Source of the DNA: Clostridiales bacterium
Lineage (GTDB): Bacteria; Bacillota; Clostridia; Caldicoprobacterales; DTU083
Length of the DNA stretch: 56,514 bases
Direction: 5' to 3'
NCBI GenBank assembly: GCA_012838915.1
Contig: DUOI01000021.1
Span: forward strand, 1-56,514
Part shown: positions 28,665 to 37,666 of the stretch, piece by piece
Layout: every line of letters starts with the position of its first letter
Numbering within the stretch: the first letter of the stretch is position 1
Made by a program: the position numbers and the translations under genes
Notes under the pieces: model-generated
Database searches by the model: none
Told to the model about the DNA's origin: nothing
What the model saw: the letters and a program-made list of their open reading frames with translations, nothing else

Positions 28665-29822
28665 ATGTCACAAAAAAAAATCTTTCAGAATTTTGACTTT
28701 TTCCTGTTGTTTCTTATTATATTGTTAACCAGCTTTGGTTTAATCGGTATAGCCCTGGCTACCCGTTCACCGGTGGAGGGGACGGATGGCGCTGTTTCGG
28801 ATGCCATTGGCAGCTTCAATCTGCAGCAGGTCAAGCTGCAGATTACCTGGTTTGTTACCGGCCTGGTTATAATGGCTGTCGTTGTAAGCATTGATTATCA
28901 CACCATCAGCGATCTGGCTGTGTATGCTTATTGGGTTGTGGTGGGTCTGCTGATTGTTGTCATGTTTTTCGGCACCAAGGGCGGCGGTGCTCAGAGCTGG
29001 ATTGAATTCGGGCCTTTTCGCATGCAGCCCTCTGAGTTCTCCAAGGTTGCGCTGATTCTGATGCTGGCCAGGATCATGGCCAAAAGGGAAGAGGAAGGCA
29101 TTAATAATCTGAAAACCTTTGGTTTGCTGTTTCTGACGTTAGCCATACCCTTTGTACTGACGGTCAAACAACCTGATATGGGAACAGCAATGGTATTAGT
29201 GGTAATTTTTACAGGCATGATTTTTGTCGGCGGAATCAAGTACAAGCACCTCTTCATTGTTCTAGGCCTTGCCATAGCCGCTGTTCCTGTGGTCTGGTAT
29301 ACCTTTTTGGACGACTATCAGAAAAATCGCATTCTTGTATACCTCAATCCCGGTATGGATCCCCTGGGAGACGGCTATCATGTTCTTCAGTCCATCATGT
29401 CCATAGGGTCAGGGCAGATGACCGGTCAATTCGGACGAGAGGGGCTGTTATCAGTAAATTTGCTGAGCCAGCTGGACTTTCTGCCCGCAAAGGACACTGA
29501 CTTTGTTTACTCTGTCACAACAGAAGCCCTGGGCTTTGTGGGAGGCATTGCCATCATCGTGCTGTTTTATCTCCTGCTCATGCGAACCATGCGCATTGCA
29601 AAGCGCTCCAGGGATACCCTGGGCTCCTACATCTGTGTGGGAGTGGCTTCCATGATTTTATTTCATGTGTTTGAGAATATTGGAATGGCTATGGGCATCA
29701 TGCCCATTACCGGCATTCCACTGCCCTTTATGAGTTATGGGGGAAGTTCAATGTGGACCAATATGATTGCTTTCGGCCTGGTTCTCAATGTGGGCATGCG
29801 GCGGCAGAAGATCAATTTTTAG
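28665..29822 (+). CDS. rodA: peptidoglycan glycosyltransferase RodA (SEDS)
   Basis: 385-residue SEDS polymerase with about ten membrane helices that makes glycan strands in the elongasome with PBP2. Motifs: [26 protein letters not shown] split near residues 105-130, [11 protein letters not shown], the loop aspartate in [14 protein letters not shown], and [16 protein letters not shown]. FtsW is a possible alternative, but the neighbourhood with mreBCD and PBP2 favours RodA. ATG at 28665 with GGATGAGG upstream; own promoter. Confidence 0.9.
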   Translation: MSQKKIFQNFDFFLLFLIILLTSFGLIGIALATRSPVEGTDGAVSDAIGSFNLQQVKLQITWFVTGLVIMAVVVSIDYHTISDLAVYAYWVVVGLLIVVMFFGTKGGGAQSWIEFGPFRMQPSEFSKVALILMLARIMAKREEEGINNLKTFGLLFLTLAIPFVLTVKQPDMGTAMVLVVIFTGMIFVGGIKYKHLFIVLGLAIAAVPVVWYTFLDDYQKNRILVYLNPGMDPLGDGYHVLQSIMSIGSGQMTGQFGREGLLSVNLLSQLDFLPAKDTDFVYSVTTEALGFVGGIAIIVLFYLLLMRTMRIAKRSRDTLGSYICVGVASMILFHVFENIGMAMGIMPITGIPLPFMSYGGSSMWTNMIAFGLVLNVGMRRQKINF

Positions 29823-29833
29823 GAGGTTGTACC

Positions 29834-30250
29834 TTGAATATAGCTTTAATTGATCATGATAAGAAAAAAGAGGACTTAATCAACCTTTGCATAGCCTATC
29901 AGTACATTTTGGAACGACATACATTGTGTGCAACCGGAACTACGGGTAAACTCATCGGTGAGGCAACCGGGCTGAAAATTCACCGTTACTTGTCCGGACC
30001 GCTGGGAGGGGATCAACAGATTGGTGCCCGGGTAGCATATAATCAGATTGATTTGATTATTTTTCTCAGGGATCCCTTGACAGCACAGCCCCATGAGCCG
30101 GATGTCAATGCGCTGCTCCGACTGTGTGATGTTCATAATATACCCCTTGCTACCAATTTAGCCACTGCCGAAGCCATGCTGAAGGCGGTGGAGCGGGGCG
30201 ACCTGGATTGGCGTTATCTGGTCAACCCTCCCAAAGAACAAACCCATTAA
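29834..30250 (+). CDS. mgsA: methylglyoxal synthase
   Basis: Converts dihydroxyacetone phosphate to methylglyoxal and phosphate, a bypass of lower glycolysis when phosphate is short. 138 residues. Motifs: [12 protein letters not shown] at the start, [16 protein letters not shown] (phosphate loop), [15 protein letters not shown], and the catalytic aspartate region [20 protein letters not shown] start at 29834 after AGGAGG, 11 bases behind rodA, so cotranscribed with it. A good terminator follows. Confidence 0.95.
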   Translation: MNIALIDHDKKKEDLINLCIAYQYILERHTLCATGTTGKLIGEATGLKIHRYLSGPLGGDQQIGARVAYNQIDLIIFLRDPLTAQPHEPDVNALLRLCDVHNIPLATNLATAEAMLKAVERGDLDWRYLVNPPKEQTH

Positions 30251-30252
30251 CG

Positions 30253-30278
30253 GAATCCTGCCTGCAGGATTCTTTTTT
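30253..30278 (+). terminator. intrinsic terminator after mgsA
   Basis: GAATCCTGC pairs with GCAGGATTC (30253-30272), followed by TTTTTT. A perfect stem ending the rodA-mgsA unit. Confidence 0.85.
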
Positions 30279-30369
30279 ATGGGGCATATTCGGTACCTTC
30301 CCGAAATATATCTTATCTATAGGAAACAAGACTGATATGCGTAGGCGATAGAATGAGGAGGAACCGGAT

Positions 30370-31317
30370 ATGGAGGAAAAAGAGCCTGTTGTAATACAGG
30401 GAAGAACCATCCGGCGGGAAAGGCAGGCAGAAAGGCCGGCTTCGGACCGGTATGCCTATACCGGCTCCGTTAAAACTCGAAACCGGCCTGATAGATATTC
30501 CTTATCCGCCCTGCGGGAAAACAGGCGCCTCAGGGGTGTACAGAAACCGCGCATCCGGCCGCGTACCGGAACCGGAGGATGGGCGGACAGCCGTGCATAT
30601 TACGGGGATAACTTTCCCGGGCGAAAGGCTTCCGCCGGCAGCCACCGACTGCGAAGGCACAATGAGGAAGCGATTTCCCAAAACAACCCCTTGATGATTA
30701 AAATTGCCGTTTCGGTATTACTTGCACTTGTCGTTCTATTATTGAATTATATTCAAATGCCCTTTACCCAGGCAATTGTAGGCCATGTTAAAACCGCTCT
30801 TACGCAGGACTTTGATTTGGATGAGACCCTGGGCAAGTTAAAATTTGTGGGATCTGCCCTGCCCGAGGAGATAAAAGCGGTTTTCGGAGAGAATTCCGGG
30901 CTGTCCTTTGCTTCTCCTGCCCGTGGAAAAGTGATACATACTTTTGGAGAGCGGGTTTCATTGCCGGATACGGGTAAGAGCTATATCAATCAGGGCATTG
31001 ATATTGAAACCCGGGAGAATGCACCTTTCTTTGCTGCTGCCAGCGGAGTGGTGGCAGAAATTATAGAGCATGAGATTTACGGCGGCTCTTTATGGCTGGA
31101 TCATGGTGATGGGATATTTTCCTTTTACGGAAGGTGTGGGAATATAGAAGTCAAAAAGGGCGAAAAGGTACGAAGCGGCCAGAAACTGGGCATGGTGAAT
31201 ACACCGGCCGAAGGACACCCCATTCTTCATTTTCAGATTTGGATGGATGACAAGCCGGTAGATCCGCTGGAGCGAATTACCCAGGCGGGTCAGGAAGGGG
31301 AAGAACGAGGTGTGTAA
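30370..31317 (+). CDS. spoIVFA: SpoIVFA-like M23-fold sporulation protein
   Basis: 315 residues: a strongly basic, arginine-rich cytoplasmic part (1-105), one membrane helix (about 108-128) and a C-terminal LytM/M23-fold domain (about 180-305). The fold is recognisable (SPARGKVIHTFGERV, QGIDIETRENAPFFAAASGVV, GQKLGMVN, ILHFQIW), but zinc ligands are lost: the usual His before GIDI is Gln, and HxH reads IxH. This is what is known for SpoIVFA, a regulator that holds the SpoIVFB protease in the outer forespore membrane and, when cleaved, frees it to process pro-sigma-K. The partner spoIVFB starts 6 bases downstream. ATG with GGAGGAACC upstream. Confidence 0.82.
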   Translation: MEEKEPVVIQGRTIRRERQAERPASDRYAYTGSVKTRNRPDRYSLSALRENRRLRGVQKPRIRPRTGTGGWADSRAYYGDNFPGRKASAGSHRLRRHNEEAISQNNPLMIKIAVSVLLALVVLLLNYIQMPFTQAIVGHVKTALTQDFDLDETLGKLKFVGSALPEEIKAVFGENSGLSFASPARGKVIHTFGERVSLPDTGKSYINQGIDIETRENAPFFAAASGVVAEIIEHEIYGGSLWLDHGDGIFSFYGRCGNIEVKKGEKVRSGQKLGMVNTPAEGHPILHFQIWMDDKPVDPLERITQAGQEGEERGV

Positions 31318-31322
31318 GCGGA

Positions 31323-32204
31323 ATGCGCATCGGCAGGATATTTGACATCGATATTCATGTCAGCAAGGCTCTGGTACTGTTAATTATCGTTTTACTGATA
31401 ACGGGGCGAGGCGGTAAGTTTACCGCTGTTTTTTTCATATTTTTCATTCATGAGGCAGCTCATGTCATAGCAGCCAGGCTGCTCAATCTGAAGGTCAATG
31501 AGATAGAATTGCTGCCCTTTGGCGGAGCTGTCAAAATACAGAGCTTTTTTGAAAACAACCCTGCCCATGAAATTATTGTAGCCGTATCAGGACCTTTATC
31601 CAATATTTTGTTGCTGTTGCTTTACTTCAGCGGAATTCAACTGGGCTGGCTGTCCACCCGCATGCCCAACCCGGATTTTGTAAATATTAATCTTATGATT
31701 GCCGGCTTGAATCTGCTGCCCGCCCTTCCCCTGGACGGGGGAAGAATTCTAAGGGCTGTTTTGTCGCGGCAGATGAATATCGAAAGGGCAACAAAAATTG
31801 CTTCCGGCATGGGCTTGCTGCTTGCACTGGTGTTGGCCACCGCAGGCTTGTATGGACTTTATTACCGCGTGTTCAATTATTTCCTGTTTGTTCTGTCAGG
31901 TTTTATGGTGTATTCTGCAGTCCGGGAAAGAAGGAATGCTACCTATGTCATGCTCAGGGACATAACATATAAGAAGGAAGCTCTGCTCAGAGAAGGCAGT
32001 ATGCCCATACGGAATATTGCAGTACTGTCCAGCCTGCCCCTGAAGGATGTTGTCAGGAAATTTGTGCCTCAGCGTTATCATTATATTCAGGTTTTGGATG
32101 AGCAATTAAAGGAGTTGGGTACACTGAATGAAAGTGAGGTTGTTAACGGCCTGCTGGATTTCGGTGCCCATGCATCGGTGGGCAGGCTGTTTCGAAAGCG
32201 TTAG
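31323..32204 (+). CDS. spoIVFB: SpoIVFB-like M50 intramembrane metalloprotease
   Basis: 293-residue site-2-type protease expected to cleave pro-sigma-K during sporulation. HEAAH at residues 43-47 within a membrane helix provides zinc ligands, and LPLDGGRILR near 136 gives the third ligand. Helices surround these, followed by a C-terminal CBS-like domain (about 225-285: IAVLSSLPLKDVVRKFVP, GTLNESEVV), as in SpoIVFB where ATP binding regulates cleavage. Starts ATG at 31323, right after spoIVFA. Confidence 0.9.
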   Translation: MRIGRIFDIDIHVSKALVLLIIVLLITGRGGKFTAVFFIFFIHEAAHVIAARLLNLKVNEIELLPFGGAVKIQSFFENNPAHEIIVAVSGPLSNILLLLLYFSGIQLGWLSTRMPNPDFVNINLMIAGLNLLPALPLDGGRILRAVLSRQMNIERATKIASGMGLLLALVLATAGLYGLYYRVFNYFLFVLSGFMVYSAVRERRNATYVMLRDITYKKEALLREGSMPIRNIAVLSSLPLKDVVRKFVPQRYHYIQVLDEQLKELGTLNESEVVNGLLDFGAHASVGRLFRKR

Positions 32205-32261
32205 AAGGAATTTACCTGTCAGTGTCGAAAACAAAAAAGGGAACAATTCAAAGGAGGCTGC

Positions 32262-34100
32262 TTGTTGGACAAGTTTATACTGGATCAAATCATGGGACAG
32301 GTCAGCAAGCCTGTTCGTTACATGGGGAACGAATACAATATGGTGGAAAAGCATCCGAAGGAGGTTTTCATCCGATTTGCATTTGCCTTCCCGGATGTAT
32401 ATGAGGTAGGAATGTCCCATTTGGGCATGAAGATATTATACCACTTAATAAATGAAAGAAAAGATACCTATTGCGAAAGGGTTTTTGCCCCCTGGGTGGA
32501 TATGGAGGAAAAGATGCGGCAGGCCGGGATTCCCCTGTTTTCCCTGGAAACAAAAACCTCTGTTTCGCAATTTGATTTGATAGGCTTTACGCTTCAATAC
32601 GAGTTGAGCTATACAAATATGCTAAATATGCTGGATTTGGCCGGAATCCCCTTACTGGCAGAGCAAAGGACGGATGAGCACCCCTTTGTGATTGCAGGCG
32701 GCCCTTGCGCCTACAATGCCGAGCCTCTTGCAGATTTTGTGGATCTTGTTGCATTGGGGGAAGGAGAAGAGCTGATATCGGAACTACTGGATGCCTACGG
32801 AGAATGGAAGGATTCCGGGAAAAGCCGCCGGGCATTTTTGGAAAGTGCAGCGCGAATTCCCGGCATATATGTGCCCGGTTTTTATGATGTAACCTACCTG
32901 GAGGACGGGCGGGTTGAATCTGTAAAACCCAATACCGATGTGGTGCAGGAACGGGTTACAAAACGCATAGTGCATGATATGGATAAAACATATTTCCCTG
33001 ACAGAATCATTGTTCCCTTTATGGATATTGTACATGATCGTATCATGCTGGAGCTGTTCAGGGGCTGTACAAGAGGCTGCCGCTTCTGCCAGGCTGGGAT
33101 GATCTATCGTCCTGTTCGGGAGCGGACCCCGGAAAGGCTGCTGGAAATGGCGGAGAAACTGGTGAAAAGCACCGGATATGAGGAATTGTCCCTTTCCTCC
33201 CTCAGCTCCGGTGACTACTCCTCCCTGGAGGATTTAGTCAAGCAGTTAATTGAAAGCTTTGGAGAAAAAAGAGTAGCCTTGTCCCTGCCCTCTCTTCGCC
33301 TGGATTCCTTTGAAAAAGAATATATTCATGAGATGCAGAAGGTACGGAAGACAGGTTTGACCTTTGCCCCGGAAGCAGGTACCCAGCGTTTGCGGGATGT
33401 AATCAATAAGGGTGTTACCCAGGAAGATTTATTCAAAGCTGTATCTCATGCCTTTGAATCCGGATGGAACAGTGTCAAGCTGTACTTTATGATTGGATTG
33501 CCCACAGAAACCCAGGAAGATTTGCAGGGAATCGCTGACCTGGTAAAAGAGGTTGCCCGATGCTATTACATGGTGGATAGGGAAAAACGACAGAAGGGGC
33601 TTAAAATAACAGTAAGCACCTCTTCATTTGTACCCAAGCCCTTTACGCCCTTTCAATGGGAGCCTCAGGCTGCCATGAAACAATTCAGGGAAAAACAGGG
33701 TTTTTTGAAAAAGGCGCTCCGACTTAGGAATGTAAACTATAATTGGCATGATCCCGAGTCGAGCTACATGGAAGCAGTTTTTGCACGGGGAGACCGACGG
33801 CTGGGCAGGGTTTTGCTGTCGGCCTGGAAGAGGGGTGCCCGTTTTGACGGCTGGTCCGAGCATTTCAATATGGATGCCTGGATGAAGGCATTTGAAGAAA
33901 ACAATCTGCAGCCTGAATTTTATGCCCATCGCAAAAGGGAAGAGGATGAGGTTCTTCCCTGGGATCATATTGATGTCGGGGTTACCAAGGCATTCCTGTG
34001 GAAGGAACGTCAGATGGCCATCAAAGGGGAAACCACACCCGACTGCCGGATCGACTGTACCGGCTGCGGAATCCGCAGGCTGGGGAGGGGTTTGTGTTGA
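32262..34100 (+). CDS. radical SAM protein, TIGR03960-like, function unknown
   Basis: 612 residues. The N-terminal 200 residues resemble a B12-binding-like Rossmann part (FAFPDVYEVGMSHLGMKILY, FVIAGGPCAYNAEPLADFVD, ALGEGEEL). The radical SAM core follows with CTRGCRFCQAG, the CxxxCxxC [4Fe-4S] motif near residue 268, and conserved PSLRLDSFEKEY and TFAPEAGTQRLRDVINKG. Extra cysteines at the C-terminus (CRIDCTGCGI) could bind metal. A TTG at 32262 or 32265 follows AAGGAGG. Its stop overlaps the start of the next gene by one base. The pair is conserved in Firmicutes before rng and rplU. The substrate is not known to me. Confidence 0.85.
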   Translation: MLDKFILDQIMGQVSKPVRYMGNEYNMVEKHPKEVFIRFAFAFPDVYEVGMSHLGMKILYHLINERKDTYCERVFAPWVDMEEKMRQAGIPLFSLETKTSVSQFDLIGFTLQYELSYTNMLNMLDLAGIPLLAEQRTDEHPFVIAGGPCAYNAEPLADFVDLVALGEGEELISELLDAYGEWKDSGKSRRAFLESAARIPGIYVPGFYDVTYLEDGRVESVKPNTDVVQERVTKRIVHDMDKTYFPDRIIVPFMDIVHDRIMLELFRGCTRGCRFCQAGMIYRPVRERTPERLLEMAEKLVKSTGYEELSLSSLSSGDYSSLEDLVKQLIESFGEKRVALSLPSLRLDSFEKEYIHEMQKVRKTGLTFAPEAGTQRLRDVINKGVTQEDLFKAVSHAFESGWNSVKLYFMIGLPTETQEDLQGIADLVKEVARCYYMVDREKRQKGLKITVSTSSFVPKPFTPFQWEPQAAMKQFREKQGFLKKALRLRNVNYNWHDPESSYMEAVFARGDRRLGRVLLSAWKRGARFDGWSEHFNMDAWMKAFEENNLQPEFYAHRKREEDEVLPWDHIDVGVTKAFLWKERQMAIKGETTPDCRIDCTGCGIRRLGRGLC

Positions 34101-34804
34101 TGCGAGTTGTAGTGAAATATACCCGGGAAGAGCGGGTGAAATATATTTCCCACCTGGATTTAATGCGTACCATGCAGCGGGCTGTCAGGCGGGCTGATAT
34201 TCCCATTGCTTATTCCCAGGGCTTTAATCCTCATCCCGTTATGAGCTTTGCGTCTGCCCTGCCCGTCGGCGTGACCAGTGATGGGGAGTATATGGACATG
34301 ATTCTTTCTGAATCCATGTCTCTGCCGGTACTGAAGGAGAGATTGAACCATGCCCTACCCAAAGGCATTACGGTCTGCGATGCAATGGCAGTGGACAGTA
34401 AAGCTCCCTCCCTCATGAGCCTGATTGAGCGGGCGGATTATAAAGTGACGTCTATCGGCATTGATTGGAACAAAGCACTGGCTGCCTATCGGGAAACGCC
34501 CGAGATACGGGTGGAGAAAAGGGGGAAGAGGGCGGTTTCCACCGTTAACCTGAAGGAAAGCGTGTATGATATCGGGGTAGACCGGGAAAACCAGGAGGTG
34601 CTGCACCTCTCCATGAAGATAGGAAAAAAGGGAAGCCTGAAGCCGGATGCTGTTGTTGAAGCTTTATTGGAATTATCAGATCAGAATATCGCTGGATCAG
34701 AACAACGGGATACGCGGGGTTCATTGACTGCAATTCACCGCATTGGACTGTATTACCGCCGAAACGGTGAATGGGTTACTCCTCTGTTAGAAAAGAAGGA
34801 TTAG
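34100..34804 (+). CDS. radical SAM-linked DUF2344 protein (TIGR03936-like)
   Basis: 234 residues, soluble. It has the DUF2344 pattern KYTREERVKYISHLDLMRTMQRAVRRADIPIAYSQGFNPHP (in parts), then SFASALPVGVTSDGEYMD. In some genomes this domain is fused to the radical SAM partner, so they probably act as one enzyme. ATG at 34100 with GGGGAGGGG upstream and a one-base overlap (TGATG) with the radical SAM gene. rng follows after 10 bases. Function unknown; association with RNA or ribosomes is inferred from position. Confidence 0.82.
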   Translation: MRVVVKYTREERVKYISHLDLMRTMQRAVRRADIPIAYSQGFNPHPVMSFASALPVGVTSDGEYMDMILSESMSLPVLKERLNHALPKGITVCDAMAVDSKAPSLMSLIERADYKVTSIGIDWNKALAAYRETPEIRVEKRGKRAVSTVNLKESVYDIGVDRENQEVLHLSMKIGKKGSLKPDAVVEALLELSDQNIAGSEQRDTRGSLTAIHRIGLYYRRNGEWVTPLLEKKD

Positions 34805-34814
34805 GGGGCATTCG

Positions 34815-36383
34815 GTGAGCAAAAGGATTATCATTGATGTTCAACATGAGCAGATTCGGGTAGCCTTTCTGGAGAAAGGCGAGTTGGTAGAAATTCATAT
34901 AGAAGACAACGATCAGCAAAGAGTAGCGGGGAATATATACCGGGGCAGGGTGGTCAATGTTCTGCCCGGCATGCAGGCCGCTTTTGTGGATATAGGTTTG
35001 GAGAAGAATGCCTTCCTGTATGTGGGAGACATTAATACCGACAAGTCGGTTTTTGAATTTGCGGACAGCAGCAACAGGGTGGAGGAGGGTTTATGCAATC
35101 CTTCCATCCGGGATTTGCTGAAGGTAGGACAGGAAATAACGGTACAGGTGCAAAAGGAACCCATCGGTACCAAGGGGGCCAAGGTAACCACCCATATAAC
35201 CCTGCCGGGCCGATATATGGTTTTGATGCCCACCGTTAACTATGTAGGAGTATCCAGAAGAATTGAGGATGAAGAGGAAAGGCAGCAACTTAAGAAAGCG
35301 GCAGAGCGCATCAAGCCGGAAAACATGGGTCTGATTGTGCGTACAGCAGCCCTGGAGAAGGACAGCTCCGACTTTGAACCGGATGTGGAATTCCTGGTAC
35401 GCTTGTGGAATAAAATCAAGGATCGGGAGCGCAGGAGGGGCAGGGTACCCAGGCTCTTGCACAAGGATGAAAGCATCATTTACCGGACGGTCCGTGATTT
35501 ATTTACCGGTGATGTGGATAAGCTTATAATCAATGAAAAAAACCAATACTATAAAATACTGGAATGGGTGGACTTCATTTCTCCCAACCTGAAAAGCTGT
35601 GTGGAGTACTATGAGTCCAATCGCAGCATTTTCGAGCTGTACGGCATTGAGGATAAAATTGAAAAGATTATACAGAAAAAAGTGTGGCTGAAAAACGGCG
35701 GGCATATTATAATTGAGCCCACGGAAGCCCTGACGGCAATTGATGTGAATACGGGAAAGTATGTAGGCGGGGTCAATCTGGAGGATACAGTTCTCAATAC
35801 CAACCTGGAGGCAGCTGAGGAGATAGCCAGACAAATCCGGCTGCGTGATCTGGGCGGTATCATTATAATTGATTTCATAGACATGGAAATGGAGGAGCAT
35901 CGTCAACAGGTGGTTGAAGTTTTAAAAGCCGCCTTGAAACGGGATCGAACCAAAACCAATGTACTGGGGTTTACCGACCTGGGATTGGTGGAGATGACCC
36001 GGAAAAAAGTACGTGACCGCCTGTCTCAATCCCTGCTCAGGCCCTGTCCCTATTGCAGCGGTACCGGAAAGGTGTATTCTGAGAATCTGGTACTGAGCAA
36101 GCTGGAAAGGGAGTTGGAACGGTTGACCCAGAACAACAGCCTGTTTGGTATATTGGTGGAAGTTCATCCGGCAGTCGGCAGACTATGGATGGAGGAGGAC
36201 GGACGGGGACTGGAAATTCTGGAAGGAGCGTTAAATTGCAAGATTCTGCTTCGCGCCGACAATTCCCTCCATGTGGAGGATTTTCAGCTGACGCCCGTTC
36301 AAACCCTGAGGGAGGCGGAAAGGCTGCTGAAAGAGGATGATTCCATATATGCCTCCGACTTTGTCTTTATCAGTACAACATGA
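34815..36383 (+). CDS. rng: ribonuclease E/G family protein
   Basis: 522-residue endoribonuclease that processes rRNA or degrades mRNA. N-terminal S1-like RNA-binding domain (about 35-125: GNIYRGRVVNVLPGMQAAFVDIG), the 5'-sensor and RNase H-like catalytic region with LTAIDVNTGKYVGG and DLGGIIIIDFIDM holding the magnesium aspartates, then the zinc-link CPYCSGTG. GTG start at 34815 after TTAGGGGG. Length fits RNase G rather than the long RNase E. It ends 24 bases before the rplU promoter. Confidence 0.93.
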   Translation: MSKRIIIDVQHEQIRVAFLEKGELVEIHIEDNDQQRVAGNIYRGRVVNVLPGMQAAFVDIGLEKNAFLYVGDINTDKSVFEFADSSNRVEEGLCNPSIRDLLKVGQEITVQVQKEPIGTKGAKVTTHITLPGRYMVLMPTVNYVGVSRRIEDEEERQQLKKAAERIKPENMGLIVRTAALEKDSSDFEPDVEFLVRLWNKIKDRERRRGRVPRLLHKDESIIYRTVRDLFTGDVDKLIINEKNQYYKILEWVDFISPNLKSCVEYYESNRSIFELYGIEDKIEKIIQKKVWLKNGGHIIIEPTEALTAIDVNTGKYVGGVNLEDTVLNTNLEAAEEIARQIRLRDLGGIIIIDFIDMEMEEHRQQVVEVLKAALKRDRTKTNVLGFTDLGLVEMTRKKVRDRLSQSLLRPCPYCSGTGKVYSENLVLSKLERELERLTQNNSLFGILVEVHPAVGRLWMEEDGRGLEILEGALNCKILLRADNSLHVEDFQLTPVQTLREAERLLKEDDSIYASDFVFISTT

Positions 36384-36407
36384 TACAGCAAGGGTTGTGA
36401 AATCCTG

Positions 36408-36437
36408 TTGACAATCCAAAATAGATTGTGGTAGAAT
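36408..36437 (+). promoter_or_regulatory. sigma-A promoter of rplU operon
   Basis: TTGACA (36408-36413), 18-base spacer, TAGAAT (36432-36437). Transcription would begin near 36444, leaving a leader of about 90 bases before rplU. Confidence 0.78.
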
Positions 36438-36443
36438 AACTTT

Positions 36444-36534
36444 TGTGCAAGCCGCATGGATATGGTTGCGAAAATACCCGTTTAGTGCGGGTTACCACTA
36501 TTCAGCGAGACTGGTTAGAGGAGGTGTGTTGCCA
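36444..36534 (+). promoter_or_regulatory. structured L21 leader (probable)
   Basis: Two hairpins are visible in the rplU leader: GCAAGCC with GGTTGC (36447-36469) and ACCCG with CGGGT (36476-36492). Position and size fit the L21 leader RNA of Firmicutes, thought to mediate autoregulation by L21. I could not check the consensus. Confidence 0.55.
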
Positions 36535-36846
36535 ATGTATGCTGTTATAAAAGCAGGCGGCAAACAATACAAGGTACAGGAAGGAGATATCATCCGGGTA
36601 GAAAAGCTGGATGCAGAAGAAGGCTCCACCGTACAATTTAATGAGGTTCTTGCTTTGAGCAATGACAATGGCTTAAAGGTCGGTACTCCCCTTGTGGAAG
36701 GAGCCGCAGTGGAAGCCAGTGTGATGGGGCATGGGAAAGGTAAAAAGATTATTGTTTTTAAGTACAAGCCCAAAAAGAACTATCGGAAAAAGCAAGGTCA
36801 TCGTCAGCCCTATACCCAGGTTCAGATCACCAAAATCAACGGATAA
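36535..36846 (+). CDS. rplU: 50S ribosomal protein L21
   Basis: 103-residue ribosomal protein. It begins [18 protein letters not shown] and ends with [19 protein letters not shown], both diagnostic. The ATG at 36535 is preceded by GAGGAGGTG. First gene of rplU-prp-rpmA; prp begins 15 bases after its stop. Confidence 0.97.
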   Translation: MYAVIKAGGKQYKVQEGDIIRVEKLDAEEGSTVQFNEVLALSNDNGLKVGTPLVEGAAVEASVMGHGKGKKIIVFKYKPKKNYRKKQGHRQPYTQVQITKING

Positions 36847-36861
36847 AGATGGTTGATAGCA

Positions 36862-37197
36862 ATGATTCGGGTTTATTTCCTGTCAGGTCCGGAAGGCCTG
36901 ATACAGGAGTTTACAGTAAAGGGGCATGCCGGCTGCGAAGTGGCAGGGAAGGACATCGTATGTGCTGCAGTATCTGCTGTGGTACAAACTGCAGTCATCG
37001 GCCTGACCGATGTAGCGGGCGTTCATCCGGAGCACACACAACACAATGGATTTTTGAAATGTGTTTTACCGGAAAAAATCAACGAAGAGCAGAAAAAAGC
37101 CGCCAGCATAATATTGCATACCATGCTGGCCGGATTGATGAGTATCAAGAGCGGATACCCAAACCTGATCTCCATACAGGAAAGGATGGTGGATTGA
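36862..37197 (+). CDS. prp: ribosomal-processing cysteine protease Prp
   Basis: 111-residue protease that removes the N-terminal extension of L27 in Firmicutes. The catalytic pair is visible: His in GHAGC (about residue 21) and Cys in DIVCAAVSAVVQT (about 33). The ATG at 36862 is preferred over a TTG at 36853 although the ribosome binding site is weak. It lies between rplU and rpmA, the invariant place, and its stop abuts the rpmA start; the L27 next door carries the matching extension. Confidence 0.93.
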   Translation: MIRVYFLSGPEGLIQEFTVKGHAGCEVAGKDIVCAAVSAVVQTAVIGLTDVAGVHPEHTQHNGFLKCVLPEKINEEQKKAASIILHTMLAGLMSIKSGYPNLISIQERMVD

Positions 37198-37500
37198 ATG
37201 TTCATAATGGATTTGCAATTGTTTGCAAGTAAAAAGGGAGTAGGCAGTTCCCGTAATGGTCGTGACAGTGAGTCCAAACGCCTTGGGCCAAAAAGAGCGG
37301 ACGGACAATTTGTTTTGGCAGGCAACATCCTGGTAAGGCAGAGGGGAACCAAGATACATCCCGGAAACAATGTCGGTATTGGAAAAGATGACACCCTCTT
37401 TGCTATCGCAGACGGTGTTGTAAGATTTGAGCGCAAGGGCAGGGATAGAAAGCAGGTAAGCGTATATCCCGTTGCAGACGGTGCAGCCGCCCAGATATAG
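37198..37500 (+). CDS. rpmA: 50S ribosomal protein L27 with cleavable N-terminus
   Basis: 100 residues. The mature part [20 protein letters not shown] is the conserved L27 start, whose N-terminal tail reaches the peptidyl-transferase centre. It is preceded by [10 protein letters not shown], the Prp cleavage extension; the usual motif is LQFFA, here LQLFA. An in-frame ATG at 37207 would still keep DLQLFA. A terminator follows at 37514. Confidence 0.96.
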   Translation: MFIMDLQLFASKKGVGSSRNGRDSESKRLGPKRADGQFVLAGNILVRQRGTKIHPGNNVGIGKDDTLFAIADGVVRFERKGRDRKQVSVYPVADGAAAQI

Positions 37501-37513
37501 TTCCGATGAAAAG

Positions 37514-37543
37514 ACCACTGCTTTTTCCGGCAGTGGTTTTTTT
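37514..37543 (+). terminator. intrinsic terminator after rpmA
   Basis: ACCACTGC (37514-37521), eight-base loop, GCAGTGGT (37530-37537), then a run of T. Confidence 0.88.
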
Positions 37544-37666
37544 GTTACCTGTTTTGAATGATGAACGTCCCGGAGATACTATAAAGGAAAAATTCGGCTG
37601 TGCACTGTTACAGGGAAAACGAGTATGGTATAATCCTATAACAGGTATGCAGCAGGTGAGGAAGAA

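Noticed and set aside
30330-30369. Sigma-E promoter for spoIVFA-spoIVFB
   Set aside because: GATAGAAT resembles a sigma-E -10 with one mismatch, but I could not place a -35 at the proper distance.
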